Source of the DNA: Planctomycetota bacterium
Lineage (GTDB): Bacteria; Planctomycetota; Phycisphaerae; Sedimentisphaerales; Anaerobacaceae
Direction: 5' to 3'
NCBI GenBank assembly: GCA_019456255.1
Contig: VRUG01000007.1
Location: 62,001-126,000 of the forward strand
Length of the DNA: 64,000 nucleotides
Shown here: positions 53,141 through 62,577 of the stretch, piece by piece
Numbering within the stretch: the first letter of the stretch is position 1
How the letters are laid out: each line of letters starts with the position of its first letter
Notes under the pieces: model-generated
Seen by the model: the letters and a program-made list of their open reading frames with translations, nothing else
What the model was told of the DNA's origin: nothing
The model's database searches: none
Translations under genes and position numbers: made by a program

Positions 53141-55600
53141 ATGGCGACCGAAGAACAAGAAAATATGCCAGACGACAATTTTGCTCAGATTCCGCCCGAT
53201 GACGAACTGTTCGTCGGAAATGTAATTGAGCAACCTTCCGAACAGGACCTCTTCGCTGGAGACGAAGCTTTCTATAAGTCAATGCACGCAAAAGCTGCAA
53301 GAAACTCTCTATTACATAAATACAATCGTTTTTCTATCTTACAAAAAGCCATATTAGCCTGTATCATCCTAATCGTAGCAATGATGGCATGTGTCCTGCT
53401 TCAACCAGCCTCAATACCTTCGGATGAGAATATCCAACCTATTGCGCAGATTAAACCACAACACCAACACCAAACCACACAACAATATCAACCTCAAATC
53501 CAACCAACTATAACGCAGCAAATACAAAAACCAGAACCGCAATTCCCCGAAACGCTGCCTCTATCTCTGAAAGTTGCACAAAATCTCTATCTAAACAAAG
53601 ATTACATCATGGCTTACGCTGCCTACAAAAAACTTGCCGAAATACTTCCAAAAGCCAACAAAAACAGATTAACAAAAGACTTTCTGCAACTGAGAATGGC
53701 CCAGTGCATGCAAAATATCGATGATATTGAAAAAGCCAGCTCTATACTGAAGACTATCTTTAGAAGCCGTTCCCCTGTGATAAGAGTCGCTGCAAATTAC
53801 TATCTCGGACTCGTCAGCATCCAGAAAAAACAATATCTAAAGGCAAGAACAAGAGGATATCAGGCACTTGCACTTATCGATGTCATTGATGTAGATGAGC
53901 CCTGGGTCATATCTCTACGCCGTGACTGTCACTTCCTCATCGCTGAAGCTATCACAAAAAATGTACTTTCACTTGCAGATTCGGACAAAGATATTCCAGC
54001 AACCATGTGGACTAAGAACCTGCAAATAGACCCTTTCGCAAATATAACTGAAGAGCAACTCCAGGCCACCCTCAATTCCGGAATGGGAACTCTCAGTAAA
54101 GCATTACTTAGCCCGCAAGTAGAAAAACGTACCAGCTTCGGTATTGATAATCAGACACCAAGCTGGATTGTCACTTGCCATGGGGCTTCAATAGAGGAAC
54201 TGCTCTCCAGATTTGCTGCAAATACCAATCTTGACATCAACTGGGGCTTCGGAGCAAACGCTGACAATGTTAAAAAGAGAATGATAAGCCTATATGCAAG
54301 GGCAACAACACCTGCTCAGCTTATAAGCATTGCCGCTGGATGTGCGGGACTCTCTGCTCAGATAGAAGACGAAAAAACCATAAGCATCCTCGACCCCGAA
54401 AATTACTCTTCCGTCTCTCAACAAACCGCTTTGCTAAGCGATGAAGCTGTTATATTATGGCAAAAATTCCTGCTCGCATCACAGGATAATAAAAGAATCC
54501 CAAATGCACACTTCGCACTCGGACTGCTACAGGGACAAAGGGATCAGATAACTACTGCAATCGCTGAATATAAATTAGTTGCTAATCGATTCGCACAAAA
54601 CCAACTGGCACCTTATGCCCTGCTGCATTCAAGCAAACTAAAAACAAATTTACATGACTATGCCGGCGCCAGAAAAGATTTGAAACAGTTAATAGAACAA
54701 TACCCCGACGCTCAAATTACTGACCAGGCATGTTTATACCTCGCTGACTCAACTGAAAAGGCAGGACTAAAGGAAGAAGCCGCCAGACTTTATAGAAAAG
54801 TCTACAACTTAAGCTTTTCAACTAAATCGCAGATGCTAGCTGCTCTTGGGACAGGAAGATGCTACTACGACGCACATGATTATCAGCTTGCGGCAAAATG
54901 GATTATCAGATACATCGAAAACTGCCCGGATAAAACCAGAACAAATAGAGATTACTTCGCTGCCTATTTCCTACTGGGAAAAACATATATGAAATTAGGA
55001 AAACTACCACAGGCATGTAAATCTTTTAAATATGCACTAAAAGGAAAACTCTCAAGAGAACAATATGTCGAAACAGTATCTCAACTGGTGAAAGGGTATA
55101 CAAAGCTCGACCAATTTGTAGAGGCAATAGAAGTTTTAGAGGCCATTAACTTATGGCAGTTTTCAAGTAAAGAATCTATTGAGATTCTGCTATTGAAAAG
55201 TAAAATACTAAGAACGATTGGACTTGCAGAAAAAGCTATCGTATTAATCGGTGACAAACTTGAATACATCTCGGACCCCCTTCTAAAAGCAAGAACCTCT
55301 CTCGAACTGACAAACTGCTATCTCGCAAGGGGCGACCTGGAACGGGCACACAAAAATTCAACCGAAATCCTCGCGGTTATTGAACCGGGACCAATAGCTA
55401 ATGAAATTGCTCTCACACTTGCAAATGTCTGCCTCAAGCTAAATCGTGACGCACAGGCTTATTCTGTTTGCCTGCAAGTCCTCGACTTACAGCCTTCGCC
55501 GCAAATAAAGCTGGAAGCCTTAAACATACTTGCTGAAATTTACAGAAATCAAAAAGATTACGACAAAGCTGTATTAGCACTTTTGGGAAAGTGGAAATGA
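53141..55600 (+). CDS. Membrane-anchored TPR protein with an STN-like domain
   Basis: 819 residues from ATG 53141 (a TTG at 53132 is also in frame). An acidic cytoplasmic N-terminus precedes one transmembrane helix (about 68-88, AILACIILIVAMMACVLL) and a Q/H/P-rich linker (100-140), placing the rest in the periplasm. TPR units follow at 145-270 and 440-810. Between them, about 345-420 (GASIEELLSRFAANTNLDINWGFG...VKKRMISLYARATTPAQLISIAAGCAGLSAQIEDEKTISI) looks like the STN/secretin N0 fold. I know no named homologue. Layout and context recall PflB/PflA-type periplasmic motor scaffolds; inferred. Confidence 0.72.
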   Translation: MATEEQENMPDDNFAQIPPDDELFVGNVIEQPSEQDLFAGDEAFYKSMHAKAARNSLLHKYNRFSILQKAILACIILIVAMMACVLLQPASIPSDENIQPIAQIKPQHQHQTTQQYQPQIQPTITQQIQKPEPQFPETLPLSLKVAQNLYLNKDYIMAYAAYKKLAEILPKANKNRLTKDFLQLRMAQCMQNIDDIEKASSILKTIFRSRSPVIRVAANYYLGLVSIQKKQYLKARTRGYQALALIDVIDVDEPWVISLRRDCHFLIAEAITKNVLSLADSDKDIPATMWTKNLQIDPFANITEEQLQATLNSGMGTLSKALLSPQVEKRTSFGIDNQTPSWIVTCHGASIEELLSRFAANTNLDINWGFGANADNVKKRMISLYARATTPAQLISIAAGCAGLSAQIEDEKTISILDPENYSSVSQQTALLSDEAVILWQKFLLASQDNKRIPNAHFALGLLQGQRDQITTAIAEYKLVANRFAQNQLAPYALLHSSKLKTNLHDYAGARKDLKQLIEQYPDAQITDQACLYLADSTEKAGLKEEAARLYRKVYNLSFSTKSQMLAALGTGRCYYDAHDYQLAAKWIIRYIENCPDKTRTNRDYFAAYFLLGKTYMKLGKLPQACKSFKYALKGKLSREQYVETVSQLVKGYTKLDQFVEAIEVLEAINLWQFSSKESIEILLLKSKILRTIGLAEKAIVLIGDKLEYISDPLLKARTSLELTNCYLARGDLERAHKNSTEILAVIEPGPIANEIALTLANVCLKLNRDAQAYSVCLQVLDLQPSPQIKLEALNILAEIYRNQKDYDKAVLALLGKWK

Positions 55601-56592
55601 AATCAAAAATTACAAATTTGATTCAAAGTTTTAATTCAAACTATAAAGAATGCTCTGCACTAAGATATAACTTTGGCAAGGGCGCAATACTACTTATCTC
55701 TCTATTACTCTGCATCCCGACAATATCCGCAAACGCTAAAATACTATCAGAACAACTCGACCCCATTAATATATTGCTTGAATACAACCCTCCAGCACCA
55801 AAAGATGTAAATTCCCTTAACACACCTATACCTGCTGACAACTCAATGGAAAACATAAAGGCAAAAAATAAACTAAGTGATAATGCCGCCCTTAACTTTG
55901 CTGCCAAAATCAATGACAACGCTTCAAAAAAAGCGCTGGACGCAATAAATAAACCAAGTTCTGAAACTGAAAAAAAACTATGGCGAACCAGAATAAGCCA
56001 TATCGAAGATGAAAAAGAAAATAAAACAAAAAGAGACCTTCAACAGATACTCAATGACATCAAAGCTATTGAATTCCAAACACCTAAAGAAACCGATAAA
56101 CCAGTCGACAACGAACCTGTCGAGAAAATAAAATTACCTCAAAAAACTGTGGCAAAAGTAACGCTTCCAGATACTCAATTCTTCGAAGAGAACATCAAAA
56201 CCAAGCCGCAATCTGAAATAATTACCGAGGAAACTTTAAAAATCCTCGAAAACCTTTCACAAAACCCGGAACTGATTGAAAACCCTTTTGAACTTGCGGA
56301 GATACTCTTTCAAAGCGGACACCCAAAACAAGCTGCAAAATGTTACATTCAGGCACTTGAGAAGGAAAAAACTGACGAACCTGACATTAATGAAAAAATA
56401 TCATGGATCTTATTACAAATTGGAAACTGCTCTCGCAAACATGACCCGCAAACTGCTGCAAAAATGTATAAACAACTCATAGCACAATACCCCGGTTCGA
56501 TGTGGGTCGATGTCGCAAAAGCACAAAGCCAATTGCTTAAATGGCATATGCGGGAAAAACCTGAAAATCTGATTATAGAAAATAAATTTTAG
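55597..56592 (+). CDS. Exported TPR-containing protein
   Basis: 331 residues from ATG 55597, overlapping the previous stop in ATGA; GTG 55591 is an alternative. A hydrophobic signal (AILLISLLLCIPTISANA, about 30-47) sits behind an unusually long N-terminal extension. A long lysine/glutamate-rich, probably disordered region follows. C-terminal TPRs occupy about 215-325 (NPFELAEILFQSGHPKQAAKCYIQALEKEKTDEPDINEKISWILLQIGNCSRK..., YKQLIAQYPGSMWVDVAKAQ). It is probably a partner of the preceding TPR protein. Function is unknown. Confidence 0.7.
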   Translation: MKSKITNLIQSFNSNYKECSALRYNFGKGAILLISLLLCIPTISANAKILSEQLDPINILLEYNPPAPKDVNSLNTPIPADNSMENIKAKNKLSDNAALNFAAKINDNASKKALDAINKPSSETEKKLWRTRISHIEDEKENKTKRDLQQILNDIKAIEFQTPKETDKPVDNEPVEKIKLPQKTVAKVTLPDTQFFEENIKTKPQSEIITEETLKILENLSQNPELIENPFELAEILFQSGHPKQAAKCYIQALEKEKTDEPDINEKISWILLQIGNCSRKHDPQTAAKMYKQLIAQYPGSMWVDVAKAQSQLLKWHMREKPENLIIENKF

Positions 56593-56619
56593 CTTTTAAA
56601 CGGAAAGGACAACCCCAAC

Positions 56620-58086
56620 GTGACCGAAAACCTGACAAGAAACTCTAACAAAAGCAACGAAAGAGACAACATTGCAAATGTCCTGATTGTTGATAATGAC
56701 CCACAATTAGCCCAGTTTATGCTTAAAATCATGGCTAAAAAAGGAGTCCGGGGTATTATCGCAGACGACAACAAGGCCGCTTTCGATTTCCTCGACAAAA
56801 ATGATTGCGACCTCATCTTCTCAACCTCGAAAATAAAAAATATGAGTAACAGCTTGGAACTAATACAAAAAGTAAGAGCTGACTCTCCTGAAATGCCAAT
56901 GATTTTAATTGCTGAACCTGCCAATAAAAAAATGAAGAATCAACAGGAAATTGCAGATGTTACTGTCAAAGCAATTCATGCAGGATATATTGACTTCCTT
57001 GTAAAACCCTTAGATACAGAAAAAATCGAAAACATACTCGACACTTTACTGCCAAATCACAATATACAAAGCTGTGATTCCGCAGAACAGGCAACACAAA
57101 CACTGTACAGAATCGTAGGCAAAAGCCCAAAGCTAAATCAAGTCGTAAATCTTGCAAAAAAAGTGGCGCCAACTTCCTTTTCTGTACTTATCAGCGGACA
57201 AAGCGGAACTGGAAAGGAACTCATCTCTTATCTTATTCATCATAACAGTAAAAGAGCTCAGGGACCATACATAAAACTAAATTGTGCAGCATTAAGTGAC
57301 ACACTGCTTGAAAGTGAATTGTTCGGACACGAAAGAGGTGCATTCACTGGAGCTTACTCGCAAAGAAAAGGACGTTTCGAGTTGGCGCACGGCGGAACTC
57401 TGCTGCTTGACGAAATAACTGAAACGTCTTTGAAATTCCAGGCTAAACTACTAAGAGCAATCGAACAGCAGGATTTCGAAAGAGTCGGAGGAAACAGTAA
57501 TGTAAGTGTAAACGTACGAATTATCAGCACTACAAACAAAAACCTGCTCCAGGAAGTCGCTGAAAGAAGATTCAGAGAGGATCTTTACTACAGATTAAGC
57601 GGCATCAGATTAATCATCCCGCCTTTAAAAGACAGAAAAGATGACTTCGAAGACCTCCTCTGGCACTTTGTTAATCTCCATGCAAGACAGGCACAACGGA
57701 AAATCACCAGGCTTGACCCTGATATGATGAACATTTTCAAAAATTTCCATTGGCCCGGAAACATCAGACAATTAAGAAATGTTGTCATAACATCACTTAT
57801 TCTCGGTGTCGGAGAAACTCTATCATTAGCTGATGTCTCATGGCTCTTTGATGAACTTATGCCATTACCACAAGAAACTCCGTTCAAAATCTCAGACACG
57901 CAAGTACCTGCCTCTGATCTCGGCGGAATCGCACTATCGCAACTCGAACAACAGGCAATCCTCGACACACTCAGACACACTCAAGGCAACCAGACAAAAG
58001 CAGCTAAGGTACTGGGCATCAGTGACAGAACTTTAAGGGACAAAATAAAACGATACCGTAAACAGCAAACTCTACAACCAGCATAA
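56620..58086 (+). CDS. NtrC-family sigma-54 activator lacking the phosphoacceptor aspartate
   Basis: 488 residues from a GTG start with AAAGGA upstream. The receiver-like domain (20-145) keeps D25/D27 of the acidic pocket and K in DFLVKPLD, but the phosphoacceptor position in DLIFSTSK is T69. So it should not be phosphorylated in the usual way. The AAA+ domain has GQSGTGKE, a canonical GAFTGA loop and LLLDE. The C-terminal Fis-type HTH is clear (ILDTLRHTQGNQTKAAKVLGISDRTLRDKIKRYRK). This resembles FleQ/FlrA, which also have degenerate receivers. It lies in a unit that itself starts from a sigma-54 promoter. Confidence 0.88.
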   Translation: MTENLTRNSNKSNERDNIANVLIVDNDPQLAQFMLKIMAKKGVRGIIADDNKAAFDFLDKNDCDLIFSTSKIKNMSNSLELIQKVRADSPEMPMILIAEPANKKMKNQQEIADVTVKAIHAGYIDFLVKPLDTEKIENILDTLLPNHNIQSCDSAEQATQTLYRIVGKSPKLNQVVNLAKKVAPTSFSVLISGQSGTGKELISYLIHHNSKRAQGPYIKLNCAALSDTLLESELFGHERGAFTGAYSQRKGRFELAHGGTLLLDEITETSLKFQAKLLRAIEQQDFERVGGNSNVSVNVRIISTTNKNLLQEVAERRFREDLYYRLSGIRLIIPPLKDRKDDFEDLLWHFVNLHARQAQRKITRLDPDMMNIFKNFHWPGNIRQLRNVVITSLILGVGETLSLADVSWLFDELMPLPQETPFKISDTQVPASDLGGIALSQLEQQAILDTLRHTQGNQTKAAKVLGISDRTLRDKIKRYRKQQTLQPA

Positions 58087-58121
58087 AAGATGTTCTTAAA
58101 AATATTGAGGAATATAGAAAA

Positions 58122-58721
58122 ATGGCGGATGAAGAAGTAAAAAAAGAAGAGGTTAAAAAAGATGAGCCGGAGGCAAAAGCAGACGGCGACGCAGAACAAA
58201 AACCAGAAGGTAACGCTGCAAAAAAAGGACCCGGAATTCTTACATGGGCCATTATAGCCGTCATCATAATCGCTCTTGGAGGCTCAGGATTCGTGCTCGG
58301 TAGATTACTTGCTGGTTCCTCTGCTCCGGCTGAAACCGCTGAACAAGCCAAAACTGCAAAAGCACCGAAAAATGACCTCACTGCCAAAACACCTCAAAAA
58401 ACATGGTATCACCAACTCGACCCTGTCGTCGCTAATCTCGACGTACCTGGAGCAACAAGATACATCCGGGCAGTTCTGGTACTCGAACTCGACGCCACGC
58501 TCGACCAAAAGAAGGGTACCGAACTCTTCGATGAAAAAAAACCTGTAATAATTAACTGGCTAACAATCTATCTCTCTGGCCTAACGCTTGAAGATGCTAC
58601 CGGGGCAAGCAACTTAAGAAGAATACAGTCAAATATACTCGATGCCTTTAACGAACAGCTTTTCCCTGATTCAAAACCAATGATTAAAAAAATCCTGCTA
58701 AAGGAATTCCCTATTCAATGA
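58122..58721 (+). CDS. fliL: Flagellar basal body-associated protein FliL
   Basis: 199 residues. A lysine/glutamate-rich cytoplasmic tail precedes one transmembrane helix (about 39-62, ILTWAIIAVIIIALGGSGFVLG) with a SPFH-like periplasmic domain (LDPVVANLDVPGATRYIRAVLVLELDA...FDEKKPVIINWLTIYLSGLTLEDATGASNLRRIQSNILDAFNEQLFP). FliL rings the stator and raises torque. It overlaps fliM by four bases. Confidence 0.92.
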   Translation: MADEEVKKEEVKKDEPEAKADGDAEQKPEGNAAKKGPGILTWAIIAVIIIALGGSGFVLGRLLAGSSAPAETAEQAKTAKAPKNDLTAKTPQKTWYHQLDPVVANLDVPGATRYIRAVLVLELDATLDQKKGTELFDEKKPVIINWLTIYLSGLTLEDATGASNLRRIQSNILDAFNEQLFPDSKPMIKKILLKEFPIQ

Positions 58722-59680
58722 GTGACACTATGGCTAATAAATTGAGCAAACAAAAATTACAGCAGATTATCACTACATTAGGCCCCCAGCCTGCTGAAGA
58801 TAATTCAAACATCGAAACAACTGATTACGACTGGAATCAACCTCGATACTTCAGCGATGAACATATGAAAGTAATTGAACAGTTCACCAACGATTTCGCC
58901 GATGCTCTCGCGAAAAACTTCTCGAAACTTTACAATACCGATTTCAATGCCTCGGTTAATTCTAATACACAACACTTTGCAAGTAAATTTCAAAACGCTG
59001 ATTCAGATGAACAAAAAAGTAATTGTTGTTTGGCCTTCGGAACCGAGCAGGACCCGCATGCCGGAGTCATTGTAATGCCTGTCAAAACTGCTATCGACTG
59101 GGCTACGCAACTGCTCGGGGATTCCGAACCAAGCACCGAAGAAAGAGATTTGTCGCAACTGGAAGAAACTCTTCTCTTGGACATCTTGAATGAAATGACC
59201 AAAGCTCTTTCTTCGGCACATGGCGGTTATCAATTCATCAAGGACGAGACTATTGTGAAGGGAAATTTGCCAATTAAACTGCAGGACTCCGAGGAACTAC
59301 TGAAAATAGAACTAAACATAGAAAAAACTGACTCAGGAAACCCTTCTCAAGTGTATATACTGATACTATCGAGCAAATTGGCCTCACTCGTAGGAAAAAC
59401 CGATATGTCGGACCAACACTTCTCACCAGACGACATCTCCGAAGCAATAATAGAAAATTTACAGCAAATGCCGGTACCAGTCACTACAAGGTTGGCTTCA
59501 ACCATGTTCACCTTTGACCAGATTATGAACCTTCAGCCAAATGATATATTAATGCTCGGGAAAGAAATAGATGACACGCTGGAAGTGATAGTTGAGGGCA
59601 AAACTGTTTTCAGGGGTAAGCCCGCAAAATGTAATGGAAAATACGCTGTGGTGATTACAGAAAAATGCCAAAGTGCTTAG
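58718..59680 (+). CDS. fliM: Flagellar motor switch protein FliM
   Basis: 320 residues. Residues 35-70 (YDWNQPRYFSDEHMKVIEQFTNDFADALAKNFSKL) match the start of the FliM core, then a CheC/FliM-like middle domain (LAFGTEQDPHAGVIVMPVKTAIDWATQLLGD) and a C-terminal SpoA domain (MPVPVTTRLASTMFTFDQIMNLQPNDILMLGKEIDDTLEVIVEGKTVFRGKPAKCNGKYAVVI). The N-terminal CheY-binding motif LSQxEIDxLL is weak here (LSKQKLQQIITTLG). It sits in the C ring between FliG and FliN. Confidence 0.88.
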   Translation: MSDTMANKLSKQKLQQIITTLGPQPAEDNSNIETTDYDWNQPRYFSDEHMKVIEQFTNDFADALAKNFSKLYNTDFNASVNSNTQHFASKFQNADSDEQKSNCCLAFGTEQDPHAGVIVMPVKTAIDWATQLLGDSEPSTEERDLSQLEETLLLDILNEMTKALSSAHGGYQFIKDETIVKGNLPIKLQDSEELLKIELNIEKTDSGNPSQVYILILSSKLASLVGKTDMSDQHFSPDDISEAIIENLQQMPVPVTTRLASTMFTFDQIMNLQPNDILMLGKEIDDTLEVIVEGKTVFRGKPAKCNGKYAVVITEKCQSA

Positions 59681-59730
59681 TAAAAAATGAAATTATATTA
59701 ACAATTTAATAATTAAAAGGAAGTAAGAAC

Positions 59731-60117
59731 ATGGCAGATACAGCAGTAGATGAAAAAGAGCAGCAAACCGAAGAAGCACAAACTGATGATAAGACGCAAG
59801 CGCAATCGGCTGAACTTACTGATGTAGAACAAACCGGAGACACAGGTGAACAGGGCAGTATTGATATCCTGCTCGATATGAACATTCCGGTTATGGCTTC
59901 TATCGGGGAAACCAAAATTCCCATCAGAAGACTTTTGCAGCTTGCTCCAGGGTCAGTTCTCGAACTTGACAAACCTATCGAAGCACCTGCCGACCTCTAT
60001 CTAAAAGGCACCAAGTTTGCTGCGGGAAAAGTCGTTGTCGTCGATGGACAGTTCGCTATCAGAATAGAGCAGATATCAGGACTTGGAAACACTAATGAAG
60101 AAAACGCTGAAGCTTAA
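59731..60117 (+). CDS. fliN: Flagellar motor switch protein FliN
   Basis: 128 residues. An acidic glutamine-rich N-terminus is followed by the SpoA domain (about 50-122): DILLDMNIPVMASIGETKIPIRRLLQLAPGSVLELDKPIEAPADLYLKGTKFAAGKVVVVDGQFAIRIEQIS, typical of FliN. It forms the base of the C ring and docks FliH. AAAAGGAAG precedes the ATG. Confidence 0.95.
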   Translation: MADTAVDEKEQQTEEAQTDDKTQAQSAELTDVEQTGDTGEQGSIDILLDMNIPVMASIGETKIPIRRLLQLAPGSVLELDKPIEAPADLYLKGTKFAAGKVVVVDGQFAIRIEQISGLGNTNEENAEA

Positions 60118-60158
60118 TTGAAAACGCAACAAAAGTGTAATGTGGAGAAATATTTATA

Positions 60159-62291
60159 ATGGCACCTTCTGATAAATTAAACCCATCAGATTTAACCGGA
60201 AAAGGCAAGTCATCATGCAGCAACATCGTTCTGGTTTCAGCTATGGTGATGATTTTCATTACGCTCCTAATCCCACTGCCTACTATAATCATGGACTTGA
60301 TGCTCGCATGCAGCCTCTCTTTAGCCATCGCCGTACTAATCATTACCCTATTATCAAAAGAAACGCTTGAACTTTCAACTTTCCCTTCTATGCTGCTTTT
60401 TATAACACTCTTTAGGCTCTCGCTTAATGTTGCTTCAACAAGACTAATACTGCTCCATGGAGACGCAGGAAGAGTCATACAAACATTCGGTGAATTTGTT
60501 GCTGGCGGAAGCTTTGTCGTCGGTATCGTAATGTTCTTAATACTTGTTGTTATCCAATTTATCGTCATCACAAAAGGTGCTGAGAGAATCGCTGAAGTCT
60601 CGGCAAGGTTCACTCTCGACGCAATGCCAGGTAAGCAAATGGCTATCGACGCCGACCTAAACGCAGGAACTATCACCGAACAAGAGGCAAACGAGCGAAG
60701 GCTTAAAATTACAAAAGAAGCGGAATTCTACGGAGCCATGGATGGTGCCAGTAAATTTATTAGAGGCGATGTAAAAGCTGGACTCATGATTACCGCCATC
60801 AACCTCATCGGTGGTATCGCTATGGGATATGGAAGAGGTATGACAATTGCTGCCGCTATTAAAACATATTCGATACTATCGATAGGTGACGGACTTGTCA
60901 GTCAGATTCCTTCAATTATTATCTCTATCAGCTCCGGTTTTCTTATCACAAAAATCTCATCTGAAAACAGTATAGGACAGGACCTCGGAAAGCAACTCTT
61001 CAAAACTTCAGAGCCTCTCATTATCGCCGCATGCATTATCGGTGCTATGGCATTTGTTCCGGGATTGCCAGCTATGCCTTTTATTATCCTGGCAATTGCA
61101 CTCGCTCTTATCGGTAGCTACATCGCGAAAGGCAAAAAAACAGGAGAGAAAAAAACAGAAAAGGTTTCAACACAGGAAAAAGGTGATAAAAAACCCGTCG
61201 AGGACCTACTTGATATCGATAGGATCTCCGTCCAAATCGGGGTCAGGCTAATAGGCATGGTGGACCCGAAAAAAAACAGCACTATCTTCGACAGAATCGG
61301 AGCACTAAGAAGAAGATTTGCACAGGAACTGGGCATCATCATGCCTCTGGTCAGACTAAAGGACAATATCAATATCGAACCTACCGCTTATGAAATCAGA
61401 CTCGGGGACCACCCAATTGCAAAAGGAAAACTTGAGCCAAACATGCTCCTCGCTATGGATTCAGGAAATGTCAGAAATAAACTACAACTCGCAGGGGCAA
61501 AAGAAACCACCGAACCCGTATACGGGCTGCCGGCTATGTGGATCACTACAAGAGCAAGAGAAGATGCCGAAATAGAAGGATACACCGTTATCGACCCTGA
61601 ATCGGTTTTCATCACACACCTTTCCGAAACGCTAAAAAAACACGCCAATGAACTTTTAACACGCGAAGACGTACAGCAGCTTGTCGATAGGTTAAGAAAA
61701 TCTCAGCCTTCACTCGTCGGTGAAGTCACTACTGAACTTGTGCCTATCGGACTACTACAGAGAATTCTTAAAAATCTACTCGCAAGCCAAATCCCTATTA
61801 GAGATTTAACTGCTATACTTGAAGCACTCGGAGAGCATGCTTCAAAAACTAAAAATCCCATCATCTTAACTGAAATGGTAAGAAAACATCTAAGCAGAAC
61901 TATCACTGAAAAATACAAGGACCCTTTCGGAAAAATCGCTGCCATAACACTCGAACCGGCTCTTGAACATCAAATGATTTCAAATTTACAGCAGGATGGA
62001 GACCTGCTTTCACTGGCGCTGCCTACAGAGATAACTATGGAACTAAGCAAAAATATTGCTCAAGCGTGGAAAAATGCTATGGATAAAGCTGTAGAAAATC
62101 CCGTGCTGCTCTGTGATTCAAGACTACGCTCCCCTCTTGAAATAATGCTCGCAAGAACTGTGCCGCCGCTGCCGATTATAGCATACGATGAAATTATTCT
62201 CGGTGCTGACATTACACCTGTTGAAACTGTCGCGATGCAAAACAATGAACAATTACAACAAAACGAACAGCAACTTGTCTCTGTGCCGTAA
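60159..62291 (+). CDS. flhA: Flagellar export gate protein FlhA (full length)
   Basis: 710 residues, family length. About eight transmembrane helices fill 20-320, with the conserved FHIPEP segment RFTLDAMPGKQMAIDADLNAGTITEQEANERR and the MDGASKFIRGD motif. The cytoplasmic FlhA_C domain follows from about 345 (RISVQIGVRLIGMVDPKKNSTIFDRIGALRRRFAQELGIIMPLVRLKDN) and forms the nonameric export platform. This is the canonical copy; the fusion encoded at 17266 shares only the membrane part. It is placed after fliN rather than after flhB. Confidence 0.97.
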   Translation: MAPSDKLNPSDLTGKGKSSCSNIVLVSAMVMIFITLLIPLPTIIMDLMLACSLSLAIAVLIITLLSKETLELSTFPSMLLFITLFRLSLNVASTRLILLHGDAGRVIQTFGEFVAGGSFVVGIVMFLILVVIQFIVITKGAERIAEVSARFTLDAMPGKQMAIDADLNAGTITEQEANERRLKITKEAEFYGAMDGASKFIRGDVKAGLMITAINLIGGIAMGYGRGMTIAAAIKTYSILSIGDGLVSQIPSIIISISSGFLITKISSENSIGQDLGKQLFKTSEPLIIAACIIGAMAFVPGLPAMPFIILAIALALIGSYIAKGKKTGEKKTEKVSTQEKGDKKPVEDLLDIDRISVQIGVRLIGMVDPKKNSTIFDRIGALRRRFAQELGIIMPLVRLKDNINIEPTAYEIRLGDHPIAKGKLEPNMLLAMDSGNVRNKLQLAGAKETTEPVYGLPAMWITTRAREDAEIEGYTVIDPESVFITHLSETLKKHANELLTREDVQQLVDRLRKSQPSLVGEVTTELVPIGLLQRILKNLLASQIPIRDLTAILEALGEHASKTKNPIILTEMVRKHLSRTITEKYKDPFGKIAAITLEPALEHQMISNLQQDGDLLSLALPTEITMELSKNIAQAWKNAMDKAVENPVLLCDSRLRSPLEIMLARTVPPLPIIAYDEIILGADITPVETVAMQNNEQLQQNEQQLVSVP

Positions 62292-62325
62292 CAAATAATA
62301 TCGAAATAGAAAGGATATTACAATT

Positions 62326-62577
62326 ATGCCATTTAATGTTCGCAACATAGCTATGAATATTGCAGTGATTGCTTTCTTCGGATTAAGCTTTGTCTGCTGG
62401 ATTAACGGCCTATCACCATTTACCGCCTGCAAAAGAGCTCTACTCGGTGCAACTATCGCTTTTGCTGCGGCAACCCTGGCTGTCAAAATTCTAAATGCCA
62501 TTATAATTGATGCAATAATTGATGACAAAATTAATAAGACACTACAAGAGGAACAAACTAGTGACGACGCAAACTAA
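62326..62577 (+). CDS. Small membrane protein of unknown function
   Basis: 83 residues with two predicted membrane helices (about 8-27 and 36-63) and a short acidic tail. AGAAAGGAT precedes the ATG. It lies between flhA and fliA and overlaps the fliA start by 17 bases, so it is probably co-translated. I do not recognise the family; the position suggests a flagellar accessory role. Confidence 0.65.
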   Translation: MPFNVRNIAMNIAVIAFFGLSFVCWINGLSPFTACKRALLGATIAFAAATLAVKILNAIIIDAIIDDKINKTLQEEQTSDDAN

